A stretch of DNA of 35,424 bases from Armatimonadota bacterium (GCA_016868975.1 VGFD01000004.1:1-35424), one strand, 5' to 3'. Numbered from the stretch's first letter, positions 18,692-27,152 are shown. Translations and numbers: made by a program. The notes: generated from the letters alone by a model not told the origin.

Positions 18692-19045
18692 TTATTCCGG
18701 TGCTTCCACCGGCTCGGGCTCGGAGGGCGGCTGTGTGTCCGTCTCCGCGGTCCCGAAGAGCTCCTCGGCCTCGCGCAAGTTGCGCGGGACCCCTTCGAAG
18801 GGGTCCGGGTACAGGGGGGAGATGCCGCTGTAGCGGCACTGGCGGTTGGCCTGGTAGCAGGGCACGATATTCTCGCAGTAGACCATGCCTTCGGGGCCCT
18901 TGTGGTGCGGGCCCTTGTAGTCTTCGTACTCGATCAGCACCGTGATGCGCTGGCGAATGATGCGGCAAAAACGCTCTTCCGGCAGCAGCGCCTTCTGGCG
19001 CAGCTGGGCCTCGACCCGCCTCTGCTGCTGGGCGATTCTGGCCAT
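18692..19045 (-). CDS. Hypothetical small protein (117 aa) with conserved-looking Cys cluster
   Basis: MARIAQQQRRVEAQLRQKALLPEERFCRIIRQRITVLIEYEDYKGPHHKGPEGMVYCENIVPCYQANRQCRYSGISPLYPDPFEGVPRNL...; own promoter and terminator candidates. Confidence 0.75.
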   Translation of the reverse strand: MARIAQQQRRVEAQLRQKALLPEERFCRIIRQRITVLIEYEDYKGPHHKGPEGMVYCENIVPCYQANRQCRYSGISPLYPDPFEGVPRNLREAEELFGTAETDTQPPSEPEPVEAPE

Positions 19046-19228
19046 TCGGGTGACTCCTCTTGATTCTCTCTTGGCGATCCTGGCAGGCCAGGATCGGTTG
19101 CCTCCCCCGCCCGCCAAACGGTCACGCCCGGTGTTGTCAGGTCGGCAAGGTTCTCGGACTGCCTTTATCAGATCTTTGTTCCGCGAGGTCCCTCACCGGG
19201 GATATCGGCTCCTGCCGGCCTTGAATTC

Positions 19229-19258
19229 ATTATACGGGACAAAAATCGCGTTTGTAAA
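19229..19258 (-). promoter_or_regulatory. Sigma70-type promoter, TTTACA-N18-TATAAT
   Basis: -35 at 19253-19258, -10 at 19229-19234, minus strand; directs transcription toward the 117-aa gene, giving a leader of about 180 nt. Confidence 0.65.
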
Positions 19259-19272
19259 GGAACGACGCCGCT

Positions 19273-21489
19273 CTAACACATGGAATACCCACAAGCGTGG
19301 CACTTCTGGCAGCCTTCCTCAAAAACCAGGGTCGCGTGCCCGCAGTCCGGGCACAGGTCGCCGGTGACATCTGGGATGGCCGGCGCTTCATCTTCCATCC
19401 CGATGTGCTCGGCGAGCGCCTGCGCGATGGCGTCCGGCAGCGAGCGCACGCGCCGCGGCCCGAACCCCGCGTGGCGCGCTCCCCCGATGCCGATGAGCTG
19501 GCGCACGATCTCCTCGACCCGAGCCCGCGCCGGAATCGGCGAAGGCATGCGCAGGGTGAGTGACAGCAGCCGTCCCAGCGCTTCGGACACCGCGGCGATG
19601 TCGCTGCCCGCCTTGCCCACGTTGCAGAACACTTCGAAGGGCTCGCCTTTCGCGTTGTCGTTCACGGTGACGAACACGGTCCCCACCGGCGACTCCACCC
19701 GGTAGGTTGCCCCCCGCACGCGGCGCGGGCGCGGCTCCACGCGGGCCGTCCCCGCTCCCGCATAAAGGACCTGCTGGCCCTTGGAACCCTCGCGAAACAC
19801 CGTGATTCCCATACATCCCAGCTCGTCGGCGAGGCGGTAGGCGCGCCCCACGTCGTCCCTGGTTGCGGAGGCGGGCAGGTTGATGGTCTTGGAAACGCCG
19901 TTGTCGCAGTGCTTCTGGAACGCCGCCTGCATGCGCACGTGCCACTGCGGGGCGATCTCGTGCGCGGTGGCCAGCACGGCGCGCAGCCGCTCGGGGACGT
20001 CGGCGCGCGCCCCCACCGTGCCCTGCTCGGCCACGTGCGCCATCAGCGCGTCGGAGAACATCCCCGCCTCGCGCAGCACCTGCTCGACCGCCGGGGACGC
20101 CACTTCAAGCCGCCGCTCGTCGACCACGTGCTGGAAGGCGAGCGCGAACAGCGGCTCGATGCCGCTCGAGCACCCGGCGATCAACGAGATCGTGCCGGTG
20201 GGGGCCACCGTGGTGACGGCGGCGTTGCGCAGTGGCGGCCCGTCGCGGTAGATGCTGCGCGCAAAATTGGGAAACCCCCCGCGCTCCTTTGCCAAACGCG
20301 CGGACGCCTCGTGCCCCGCGCGTGAGATGAAAGCCATGATCTGGTCGGCCAGGGCCAACGCTTCCTCGCTGGCGTACGGGATGCGCAGCTTCAACAGGAG
20401 GTCCGCCCAGCCCATCACGCCCAGCCCGATGCGTCGGTTGGCGTGCACGGTGTCGTCGATCTCAGGCAGGGGATAGGGGTTCGCCTCAATGACGTCGTCG
20501 AGCATTCGCACGGCCAGTCCCACGGCCTGCTCGAGGCGCGGCCAGTCGACCTCGTCGCCCGCGGCAAACGCGGCAAGGTTGATGCTGCCGAGGTTGCACG
20601 CGTCGTTGGGCAATAGATTCTGTTCGCCGCAGGGGTTGCAAGCCTCGATGCGGCCCAGGTCCGGGGTGGGATTGGCGCGGCTGCGGTTGACGCGGTCGAT
20701 GAAAATGAGGCCCGGGTCGCCGCTGGCCCATGCCGCCGCCACCATCTTGTCGAACACCTCGCGCGCGCTGCGGGTGCCCACCACCGTGGCCTTGTGATCC
20801 ACGAGATCGTACGTGCCGTCGTCGCGGACCGCTTGCATGAACGCGTCGCTGACGGCCACCGAAATATTGAAGTTGGCGATGCCGCCGTCCAGCTTGCAGG
20901 TGATGAACTCCTCGATGTCCGGGTGGTCGACGCGCAGGATTCCCATGTTGGCGCCGCGCCGCGTTCCGCCTTGCTTGACCGCTTCGGTGGCCGCGTTGAA
21001 CACGCGCAGAAAGCTGACCGGCCCGCTGGCCTTGCCGCCGGTGGACTCCACCGCGGCGTCCTTCGCGCGCAGGCGTGAGAACGCAAAGCCTGTCCCGCCG
21101 CCGCTCTTGTGGATGATGGCGGCCTTTTTCACGGCGTCGAAGATGCCCTCCATGGTGTCTTCCACGGGCAGCACGTAGCACGCGGAATATTGCAGGCCGT
21201 TGTCCTTGCCCGCGTTCATCAGCGTCGGAGAGTTGGGCAGGAAGGCGCGCGACACCATCAGGCCGTGAAACGCCTCTGCCACCTCGCGCAGGGCGGCGTC
21301 GCTGAGGCCCCATTGGCGCTCCACTCCGGCCAGCGTCACCGCCACGCGCCAGAACAGATCCTCGGGAGTCTCCACCTCGCCGGAGGGACGCCGCCACAGG
21401 TAGCGCTCGCGCAGCACGCGCAGGGCCGCCTCGCTCCACTCGCCGCGCTTCTGGGGCCGCGGCCACGCCTGCTCATCGTGAATCAGCAT
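19273..21489 (-). CDS. nrdJ: Vitamin B12-dependent (class II) ribonucleoside-diphosphate reductase
   Basis: NSPTLMNAGK, GGGTGFAFSRLR, NPCGEQNLLPNDACNLGSINL, C-terminal CPDCGHATLVFEEGCQKCHACGYSMC zinc motif. Confidence 0.95.
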   Translation of the reverse strand: MLIHDEQAWPRPQKRGEWSEAALRVLRERYLWRRPSGEVETPEDLFWRVAVTLAGVERQWGLSDAALREVAEAFHGLMVSRAFLPNSPTLMNAGKDNGLQYSACYVLPVEDTMEGIFDAVKKAAIIHKSGGGTGFAFSRLRAKDAAVESTGGKASGPVSFLRVFNAATEAVKQGGTRRGANMGILRVDHPDIEEFITCKLDGGIANFNISVAVSDAFMQAVRDDGTYDLVDHKATVVGTRSAREVFDKMVAAAWASGDPGLIFIDRVNRSRANPTPDLGRIEACNPCGEQNLLPNDACNLGSINLAAFAAGDEVDWPRLEQAVGLAVRMLDDVIEANPYPLPEIDDTVHANRRIGLGVMGWADLLLKLRIPYASEEALALADQIMAFISRAGHEASARLAKERGGFPNFARSIYRDGPPLRNAAVTTVAPTGTISLIAGCSSGIEPLFALAFQHVVDERRLEVASPAVEQVLREAGMFSDALMAHVAEQGTVGARADVPERLRAVLATAHEIAPQWHVRMQAAFQKHCDNGVSKTINLPASATRDDVGRAYRLADELGCMGITVFREGSKGQQVLYAGAGTARVEPRPRRVRGATYRVESPVGTVFVTVNDNAKGEPFEVFCNVGKAGSDIAAVSEALGRLLSLTLRMPSPIPARARVEEIVRQLIGIGGARHAGFGPRRVRSLPDAIAQALAEHIGMEDEAPAIPDVTGDLCPDCGHATLVFEEGCQKCHACGYSMC

Positions 21490-21519
21490 GCACCCATGCT
21501 ACCACATCGTGACCTGTAT

Positions 21520-21566
21520 AAACAACATCTTGTGTCAGGAGCATTCCCATCCACTAGATATTGTGT
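21520..21566 (-). promoter_or_regulatory. Pair of NrdR boxes upstream of nrdJ
   Basis: Minus strand ACACAATATCTAGTGG (21551-21566) and ACACAAGATGTTGTTT (21520-21535), 31 bp start to start; match consensus ACACWATATATWGTGT. Confidence 0.75.
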
Positions 21567-21569
21567 AAA

Positions 21570-21590
21570 TGTGGACAACTCTGTGGGTAA
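21570..21590 (-). promoter_or_regulatory. Tandem DnaA-box-like pair upstream of nrdJ (TTACCCACA-gag-TTGTCCACA)
   Basis: Each half has one mismatch to TTATCCACA; 12 bp start to start; 18/21 identical to the ftsZ-upstream pair. Confidence 0.55.
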
Positions 21591-21604
21591 CTCCGCGGGG
21601 CATG

Positions 21605-21632
21605 AAAAAAGCCCCGCTTGCGCGAGGCTTTT
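21605..21632 (-). terminator. Intrinsic (possibly bidirectional) terminator after the 21652-22029 gene
   Basis: aaaaaaGCCCCGC-ttgc-GCGAGGCtttt; one-mismatch stem with A/T tracts on both sides. Confidence 0.7.
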
Positions 21633-21651
21633 GCCCTGAAATCCACCTGGG

Positions 21652-22029
21652 CTAACGATTGTGGTACACCATTCGGTAGCACCCGGTGGGCTCGATCTTC
21701 ACGAAGATGCCCGGCCGAACCGGGAGCACCGAGATGCGGTTGGTGTAGCCCAGGTCGGCCATGTTCACGCGGTAGTTCGCCCGCTGCTCGATCATCGAGA
21801 TCTGGGCTTCGAGGCTCAAGGTGACGCGGTCGCGCAGCCAGGGGGACTTGAAGTCGACGCCGAGGAGGGCCTGGACGTCCTGGACAGATTCCTGGGCGAG
21901 GCCCGCGCTTACCTGCCCGATGCCGCCGCCGGACGGGCCGGCCGTTCCGGTCTGCGTGGATGTGAGCTGGACGGCGTCGCGGCCCCGGCGGGCGCGGATT
22001 TGCTCGATCCGATCCTTGTCTTCGGCCAT
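21652..22029 (-). CDS. Hypothetical protein (125 aa)
   Basis: MAEDKDRIEQIRARRGRDAVQLTSTQTG...LSLEAQISMIEQRANYRVNMADLGYTNRISVLPVRPGIFVKIEPTGCYRMVYHNR; own upstream promoter elements and downstream terminator. Confidence 0.75.
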   Translation of the reverse strand: MAEDKDRIEQIRARRGRDAVQLTSTQTGTAGPSGGGIGQVSAGLAQESVQDVQALLGVDFKSPWLRDRVTLSLEAQISMIEQRANYRVNMADLGYTNRISVLPVRPGIFVKIEPTGCYRMVYHNR

Positions 22030-22100
22030 CAGGGAGACCTCCGGCGTTTGTTAAAACTTTATCTCTGGGCGGGCGCAAACAGGCGCAAAAACTCAAGTTA

Positions 22101-22158
22101 AGTATAGCACGCGGCTGTCGCGCAGCATGTTAACACCATGTAACCAAAATGTAAACAC
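22101..22158 (-). promoter_or_regulatory. PHO-box-like 11-bp triple direct repeat upstream of a -10 element (TATACT)
   Basis: Plus strand ATGTTAACA (22127), ATGTAACCA (22138), ATGTAAACA (22149); minus strand TTTACA-N5-GTTACA-N5-TTAACA; TATACT at 22101-22106 with no good -35. Confidence 0.5.
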
Positions 22159-22189
22159 GCTCTTTCTATCACGTGCCCGAAGCCGCCCG

Positions 22190-23032
22190 TCAAGCCGCTC
22201 CGGGCGATGGTGAAGATCCCTTAACCGATATCCAGCCGGCGATGGCTTCGTACAGCGTGGCGCGCTCGGTTTCGTTGAGCACCTCGTGGAACCAGCCGGA
22301 CCGCCGATCCAGCGTCTTGTCCGCGCATGCCAGCCGCTGGAACAGCGCCAGCGACGCTTCCGGCGCGGCCACCAGGTCTCTGTCGCCCACCACCAGCAGC
22401 AGCGGCACCTCGAGCGCGGCGATCTCGCTTGCCCGTTGCTGCGCCGCGGTGATCTCCACGAACCAGTGCGCGTTGGCGTTCTGGAGGATCATCGTGTCGG
22501 CCTCGTGCGCCTTCAAAATCTCCGGATCGTGGCTGAGAAGCTTGCGGTCGAGCCCTGCCGGCAGCGACATCATCGGCAGCCGGTTGCCCAGGAAGTTGGC
22601 CACCGCGATCTTCCAGCCCGGCACCTTGAGCGCGTTCTCCAGGTAGGGATTGGTCAGGATCAGCCCGTTGAGGCGCGGTTTGCGCTGGGCCGCGAAGGCC
22701 AGCGCCACCAGCCCGCCCATGCTTTGTCCCAGCAGGAAGCGCGGCCCCTCGCCGAGCCCGTCGAGCACCGTCCCCACGTCATCGAGATAGTCCTCGAAGC
22801 GCCCCACGAAGCCGCGCGGACCCGCCGAGCGGCCGTGGCCGCGATGGTCGAAGGCGGTCACTTCGATCCCCTGGCCGGTGAGGTACTGCGCGAACTCGTC
22901 GTAGCGCCCGGCGTGCTCCAGGTAGCCGTGCACGATCAGCAGCCGCGCCGCCGGGTTGGCGCAGGGCCATCGGTAGGTCTGCATCTCGTGGCCGGACGCG
23001 GTTTTCTTTTTCTCCTCCAGGCGCACCATCAT
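22190..23032 (-). CDS. Alpha/beta hydrolase, monoacylglycerol lipase-like
   Basis: LLIVHGYLEHAGRYDEFAQYLTGQGIEVTAFDHRGHGRSAGPRG, nucleophile elbow GQSMGG; start overlaps yqeC stop (ATGA). Confidence 0.9.
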   Translation of the reverse strand: MMVRLEEKKKTASGHEMQTYRWPCANPAARLLIVHGYLEHAGRYDEFAQYLTGQGIEVTAFDHRGHGRSAGPRGFVGRFEDYLDDVGTVLDGLGEGPRFLLGQSMGGLVALAFAAQRKPRLNGLILTNPYLENALKVPGWKIAVANFLGNRLPMMSLPAGLDRKLLSHDPEILKAHEADTMILQNANAHWFVEITAAQQRASEIAALEVPLLLVVGDRDLVAAPEASLALFQRLACADKTLDRRSGWFHEVLNETERATLYEAIAGWISVKGSSPSPGAA

Positions 23033-23739
23033 CTTGCTTGAACCTCCCCTTTGAGCATGCGGCCGCGCCACAGCACGCGCGCCGCACCGCTCAGCCGCGG
23101 CGCGATGGCCTCGTGGATGGCGTGCGCGGCGTCCAGCGCTTGCGGGCTGTCCACCTTGTTGAGCAGCAGGGTGCAGCCCGCTGGCAAGTAACCCGGCTGC
23201 TCGAAAATCGCGCGGGCCAGTGCGGGCGCGTCGAGAACGTCCTCGTCGTCGAGCCCCAGCAGGGACCAGAGCCGCTCCGCGCGATGCACCAGCGGACTGT
23301 GGCGGCCGGTGCCCAGCGCGTCCACCCCGATCAGCACCACCACGTGATCGGCGCCGCGCGGCACGACCGGCTCCTGATCGCGATATCCCTTCACCGAGGC
23401 CCCGCGCGAGCCGTCCGCTTCGATAACCACCAGATCGGCCACCCGTGCGGCGATCACCGCTTCCAGGACGTCGCGCGGCGGGCCCACCAACTTGCGGCCG
23501 TCGTCGGCGACCCGTCCCAGAATCAACGGCGCGGGCCCCAGCGCCGCGGCAACCTCGTCCACTGATCGCGGGTCGAGGCAGCGTTCCGGCACTCGCATCT
23601 TCGTGGTCGTGGTCAATACCGTGCGTCCCGCGGATCGGGCCAGCGCTTCCGCGCAGGTGGTCTTGCCGCCGCTGCCGGTGAACGCCACCGTGTCGCCACG
23701 CCGTAGCCCGAGCACCCGGGCCAGCGGAGAATCAAACAT
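23029..23739 (-). CDS. yqeC: Selenium-dependent hydroxylase/cofactor accessory protein YqeC-like
   Basis: GDTVAFTGSGGKTTCAEALAR P-loop, TVLTTTTKM, VVIEADGSRGASVKGYRDQEPVVP motifs. Confidence 0.85.
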   Translation of the reverse strand: MFDSPLARVLGLRRGDTVAFTGSGGKTTCAEALARSAGRTVLTTTTKMRVPERCLDPRSVDEVAAALGPAPLILGRVADDGRKLVGPPRDVLEAVIAARVADLVVIEADGSRGASVKGYRDQEPVVPRGADHVVVLIGVDALGTGRHSPLVHRAERLWSLLGLDDEDVLDAPALARAIFEQPGYLPAGCTLLLNKVDSPQALDAAHAIHEAIAPRLSGAARVLWRGRMLKGEVQAR

Positions 23740-23797
23740 GGTGCCCGGCATTCTTCCTCGGAGGGGAATCCCCCTTGGGCCGCGCGAAGGGCCCCGC

Positions 23798-24439
23798 ATG
23801 AGCAGCCTTGGACTTGACGAGATCTCCACCGCCATCCGCACGCGCTTCGACGGCGCCGAGCGCGCCCGGGAGCGCTCCCTGACCCTGCACCGTGAGGCCA
23901 TCCGCCAGTCGGGACTGGCAATTCGCGCCGTGCACCGCCACGAGTATGAGGAGGCCGAGCGCATGATCGCGCGCGTCGCCGAGCAGATGGCCGAGTTGTA
24001 CGCGGCGGTGGAGGGATATCCCCAACTGCTGTTCACCGGCTTCGTGCAGGACGCCCAGAAAGAGTACGCCGAGGCCTCCCTCACGCTGGCCCTGGTGCGG
24101 GGCCGCGTGCTGCCCTCTCCGGAGACCCTGCGCGTGGAGGACGCCACCTGGCTCAACGGCCTGGGCGAGGCGGTGGGCGAGCTGCGGCGCTATATCCTGG
24201 ACATGCTGCGGCACGACGACGCCACTCCAGCGGAGGCCCTGCTGGAGCGCATGGACGAGATCTACTACGTGCTCGTCTCGATGGACTATCCCGACGCGCT
24301 CACCCGCGGCCTGCGCCGCACTACTGACGTGGCCCGCGGCATCATCGAAAAGACGCGCGGCGACCTCACCAATCACCTGACGGTGGGAAAGATGGAGCGC
24401 CACCTCACGGCGCTGGGCAAGCGGCTCGACGCGGGCTAG
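23798..24439 (+). CDS. Translin-family protein
   Basis: All-helical; REAIRQSGLAIRAVHRHEYEEAERMI...FTGFVQDAQKEYAEASLTLALVRGRVLPSPETL...YILDMLRHDD...MDYPDALTRGLRRTTDVARGIIEKTRGDLT matches prokaryotic translin-like proteins. Confidence 0.85.
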   Translation: MSSLGLDEISTAIRTRFDGAERARERSLTLHREAIRQSGLAIRAVHRHEYEEAERMIARVAEQMAELYAAVEGYPQLLFTGFVQDAQKEYAEASLTLALVRGRVLPSPETLRVEDATWLNGLGEAVGELRRYILDMLRHDDATPAEALLERMDEIYYVLVSMDYPDALTRGLRRTTDVARGIIEKTRGDLTNHLTVGKMERHLTALGKRLDAG

Positions 24440-24446
24440 TGCTGGG

Positions 24447-25760
24447 CTAGTTCCGATCCTCGTACGCCTTGTAGCGGGTGGCCCAGTCGTGGCCGATCAC
24501 GACGGTGACGTCTGATCTGGTGTCCTTCGGATCGAAGTACACCTTGATCTGCCCGAAGAACGTCTTCTCGATGCCGCGGCAGGTGTCGTCGTTGTCGTCG
24601 TGGTGGGTGATCATGTGGGATTCCGGCTCGACCGGATTGACCGCGTCGCCCACGTTCACCACGTTGTAGCCGCGGTCGCGGAAGATGTTGGCGAGCCGCT
24701 CGGCGGCGCCGGGGATGTCGCTGCCGTTGAGGATCTCCACCTTGATGTCCTCAGGCTCCTGGACCTTCAGCCCGAGCAGCATGCGCGACACCAGCCGCTG
24801 CTTCTCGTGCTCGTCGGGCTCGATGAACGAGATGCCGTCGTAGTCGACGTCCGCGCCGTCCACCTTGGCGGCGACCATGTTCTTGCGGTTGAAATTCTTG
24901 TAGGTGGCCGCGATGTCGAGGATCTCGCCGAAGGACAGCGTGGTGTCGATGTTCTCCTTGATCGCGCGGGCCATCTCGCGCACATTGTTGGGCGTGAGGT
25001 TCTGCGGCTTGCGCAGCTCTTTCATCAAGGCGTCGAGGAACTGCTGCTGGCGGCGGATGCGGCCGCGGTCGCCTTCCTCGTCGTGGCGGAAGCGCACGAA
25101 CCCGACGGCCTGCTCGCCGTTGAGACGGCGGACGCCCTGCTTCAGGTGGATGTGCAGGTTGCCCCAGTTGTCGTCGTAGTCCATGTCCTTGTCGATGGTG
25201 ACGGTGACGCCGCCGATGGCGTCCACCAGCCGAGAAGCCGCGTACTCCTTGATGACAATGGTGTGGTCCATCGGCACGCCGAGCAGGTGCTCAACCGTGG
25301 CCCGCGACAACTGCAGATCACCCATCTCCTTCATCGAGAAGGCGGCGTTGATCTTGTCGAAGCCGTGCCCGGGGATCTCGGCGCGCACGTCCCGCGGAAT
25401 GGAGAGCACGTTCAGCGAGTGCGCCTCGCGGTCCACGCTGATCACGAATATGGTGTCGGAGCGCGCCCACTTGGTGTAGCGGATGCCCTGCCGCGTCGTG
25501 TTGTAGTCCACGCCCAGGCAGAGGATGTTGAGCCGCGCCTTGTCGCGGAAGGCCACCGAGCCGGGATTCTGCCACACGTTGTAGATCTGCTTGATCGGGT
25601 TCTCGCCCTCGGGATAGCGGATCCCCACGATGTAATAGAAGCCGGCGGCCAGGATGCACACGGCCAGGACAAACACGGTAAAACAGAAGACGACCAGCCG
25701 CTTCCAGGTGTAGCGGGGTCGTGCCGGCGTGGTCATCAAGTGGTCAGCGGTTGCGTCCAT
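24447..25760 (-). CDS. LytR-CpsA-Psr (LCP) family protein with LytR C-terminal domain
   Basis: N-terminal TM, RSDTIFVISVDREAHSLNVLSIPRDVRAEIPGHGFDKINAAFS, FVRFRHDEEGDRGRIRRQQQFLDAL, C-terminal IKVEILNGSDIPGAAERLANIFRDRGYNVVNVGDA. Confidence 0.93.
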   Translation of the reverse strand: MDATADHLMTTPARPRYTWKRLVVFCFTVFVLAVCILAAGFYYIVGIRYPEGENPIKQIYNVWQNPGSVAFRDKARLNILCLGVDYNTTRQGIRYTKWARSDTIFVISVDREAHSLNVLSIPRDVRAEIPGHGFDKINAAFSMKEMGDLQLSRATVEHLLGVPMDHTIVIKEYAASRLVDAIGGVTVTIDKDMDYDDNWGNLHIHLKQGVRRLNGEQAVGFVRFRHDEEGDRGRIRRQQQFLDALMKELRKPQNLTPNNVREMARAIKENIDTTLSFGEILDIAATYKNFNRKNMVAAKVDGADVDYDGISFIEPDEHEKQRLVSRMLLGLKVQEPEDIKVEILNGSDIPGAAERLANIFRDRGYNVVNVGDAVNPVEPESHMITHHDDNDDTCRGIEKTFFGQIKVYFDPKDTRSDVTVVIGHDWATRYKAYEDRN

Positions 25761-25824
25761 GGTTTCAAGCTACCCGCGCTGAGTGGATCATGGGGGAATC
25801 GAAAGGGCCTCCGATGCTCGGCGT

Positions 25825-25853
25825 ATTATAATGGTTCCATTCGCCGTTGACAA
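25825..25853 (-). promoter_or_regulatory. Sigma70-type promoter of the LCP gene, TTGTCA-N17-TATAAT
   Basis: -35 at 25848-25853, -10 at 25825-25830, exact 17-bp spacer, oriented to 24447-25760. Confidence 0.75.
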
Positions 25854-25907
25854 GCAAGAATCCCGCGTCCGGCGGCCGGCGCCACATAACCTGGGAAGTG
25901 GAGCAAC

Positions 25908-26672
25908 GTGGCTCAACGTCTGAAGAAGCGTCTCGGCCAACACCTGTTGACCGCGCCCGGCTGGCTGGAACGCATCGTTGCCACGGCCGCCGTCCAGCCC
26001 GGTGACGGCGTTCTGGAGATTGGCCCCGGGCCCGGCAACCTGACACGCCTGCTCGCCGACGCCGTGGGGCCCACAGGACGCGTGCTGGCCCTGGAGCTCG
26101 ACACCGACTGGAAGCCGCGCCTCGAGGCCCTGTGCGCGTCGCATCCCCAGGTGAGCGTCCTGTGGTGCGACGCGCTCGAGGCCGACCTGGACATGCTGGA
26201 CGGCTGGCGCGTGGTGGCCAACATCCCCTATTACATCACGGCGCCGCTCGTGGAGAAATTGCTGGTTGCCCGCGCGCGGTTCACCTCGCTGGCGCTGCTC
26301 ATGCAGAAGGAAGTGGCGCTGCGCCTGCACGCCCAGCGGGGGCGCGAGGTGGGCGCCATCTCGTACTTCGTGCACTACCACTGCGCCACCGAGGTCGCTC
26401 TCACGGTGCCCGCCGAAGCCTTCACGCCGCCGCCGAAAGTGGACTCCGCGCTCCTGCTCTTGCGGCCGCTGGAAGAACGGCCGGTGGCGGTGGCGCCGGA
26501 GCGCCTGTTCCCCCTCATTCGCGCGGCCTTCGAAACGCGCCGCAAGATGCTGCGGGGATCGCTGCGCGGCTACGGCGAGGCCATCTTTCGGGACAGCGGG
26601 GTCGCCGGAGATCGGCGTCCCGAAGACCTCACGCTCGAAGAGTTCGCGCGCCTCGCGTCGGCGAGCCCGTAA
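25908..26672 (+). CDS. rsmA: 16S rRNA dimethyladenosine transferase RsmA/KsgA
   Basis: LKKRLGQHLLTAPG, DGVLEIGPGPGNLTRLL, VANIPYYITAPLVEKLL, FTPPPKVDSALL; GTG start. Confidence 0.92.
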   Translation: MAQRLKKRLGQHLLTAPGWLERIVATAAVQPGDGVLEIGPGPGNLTRLLADAVGPTGRVLALELDTDWKPRLEALCASHPQVSVLWCDALEADLDMLDGWRVVANIPYYITAPLVEKLLVARARFTSLALLMQKEVALRLHAQRGREVGAISYFVHYHCATEVALTVPAEAFTPPPKVDSALLLLRPLEERPVAVAPERLFPLIRAAFETRRKMLRGSLRGYGEAIFRDSGVAGDRRPEDLTLEEFARLASASP

Positions 26673-26726
26673 AAGCGGGCGGTAAAACGCTGCGAAGCGG
26701 CCGTAAGACTGAGGTGCGCGGGCTGC

Positions 26727-27140
26727 CTATTCCGGCTTCTTGGCCAGCGAGATCTGCACCAGCCCGGCCGCCTTTGCCTTGTCCATTACGGCCACGACGC
26801 GCCCGTAGGGGACGACCGTGTCGCCCATGATGATCACCCGGCTGGTGTCGTGCTTCTCGCGCCGGAGGCGCTGCAGAAAGCCGAGCAGCGAGTCTTCCGT
26901 GACGGCCTGGGTGCCCACCGTGATGCCGCCGTCCTTGTTGACGCTCACGATGATGTTGGAGTCGTCATCGGCCTGCACCTGGGTGGTCGCCTTCGGAAGA
27001 TTGATGTTGAAGCCGTGTTGCATCACGGCGGTGGCCGCGATCATGAAAATGATGAGCAGCACCAGCAGCACGTCCGTGAAGGGCGTGATGTTGATTTCGG
27101 CCATCATGTCTTCGTTGCCGTCGCCGGCCTTGACGGCCAT
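26727..27140 (-). CDS. exbD: ExbD/TolR-family biopolymer transport protein (copy 1)
   Basis: MMAEINITPFTDVLLVLLIIFMIAATAVMQHGFNINLPKA single TM with conserved Asp. Confidence 0.92.
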   Translation of the reverse strand: MAVKAGDGNEDMMAEINITPFTDVLLVLLIIFMIAATAVMQHGFNINLPKATTQVQADDDSNIIVSVNKDGGITVGTQAVTEDSLLGFLQRLRREKHDTSRVIIMGDTVVPYGRVVAVMDKAKAAGLVQISLAKKPE

Positions 27141-27152
27141 GCTAAATCGTCC

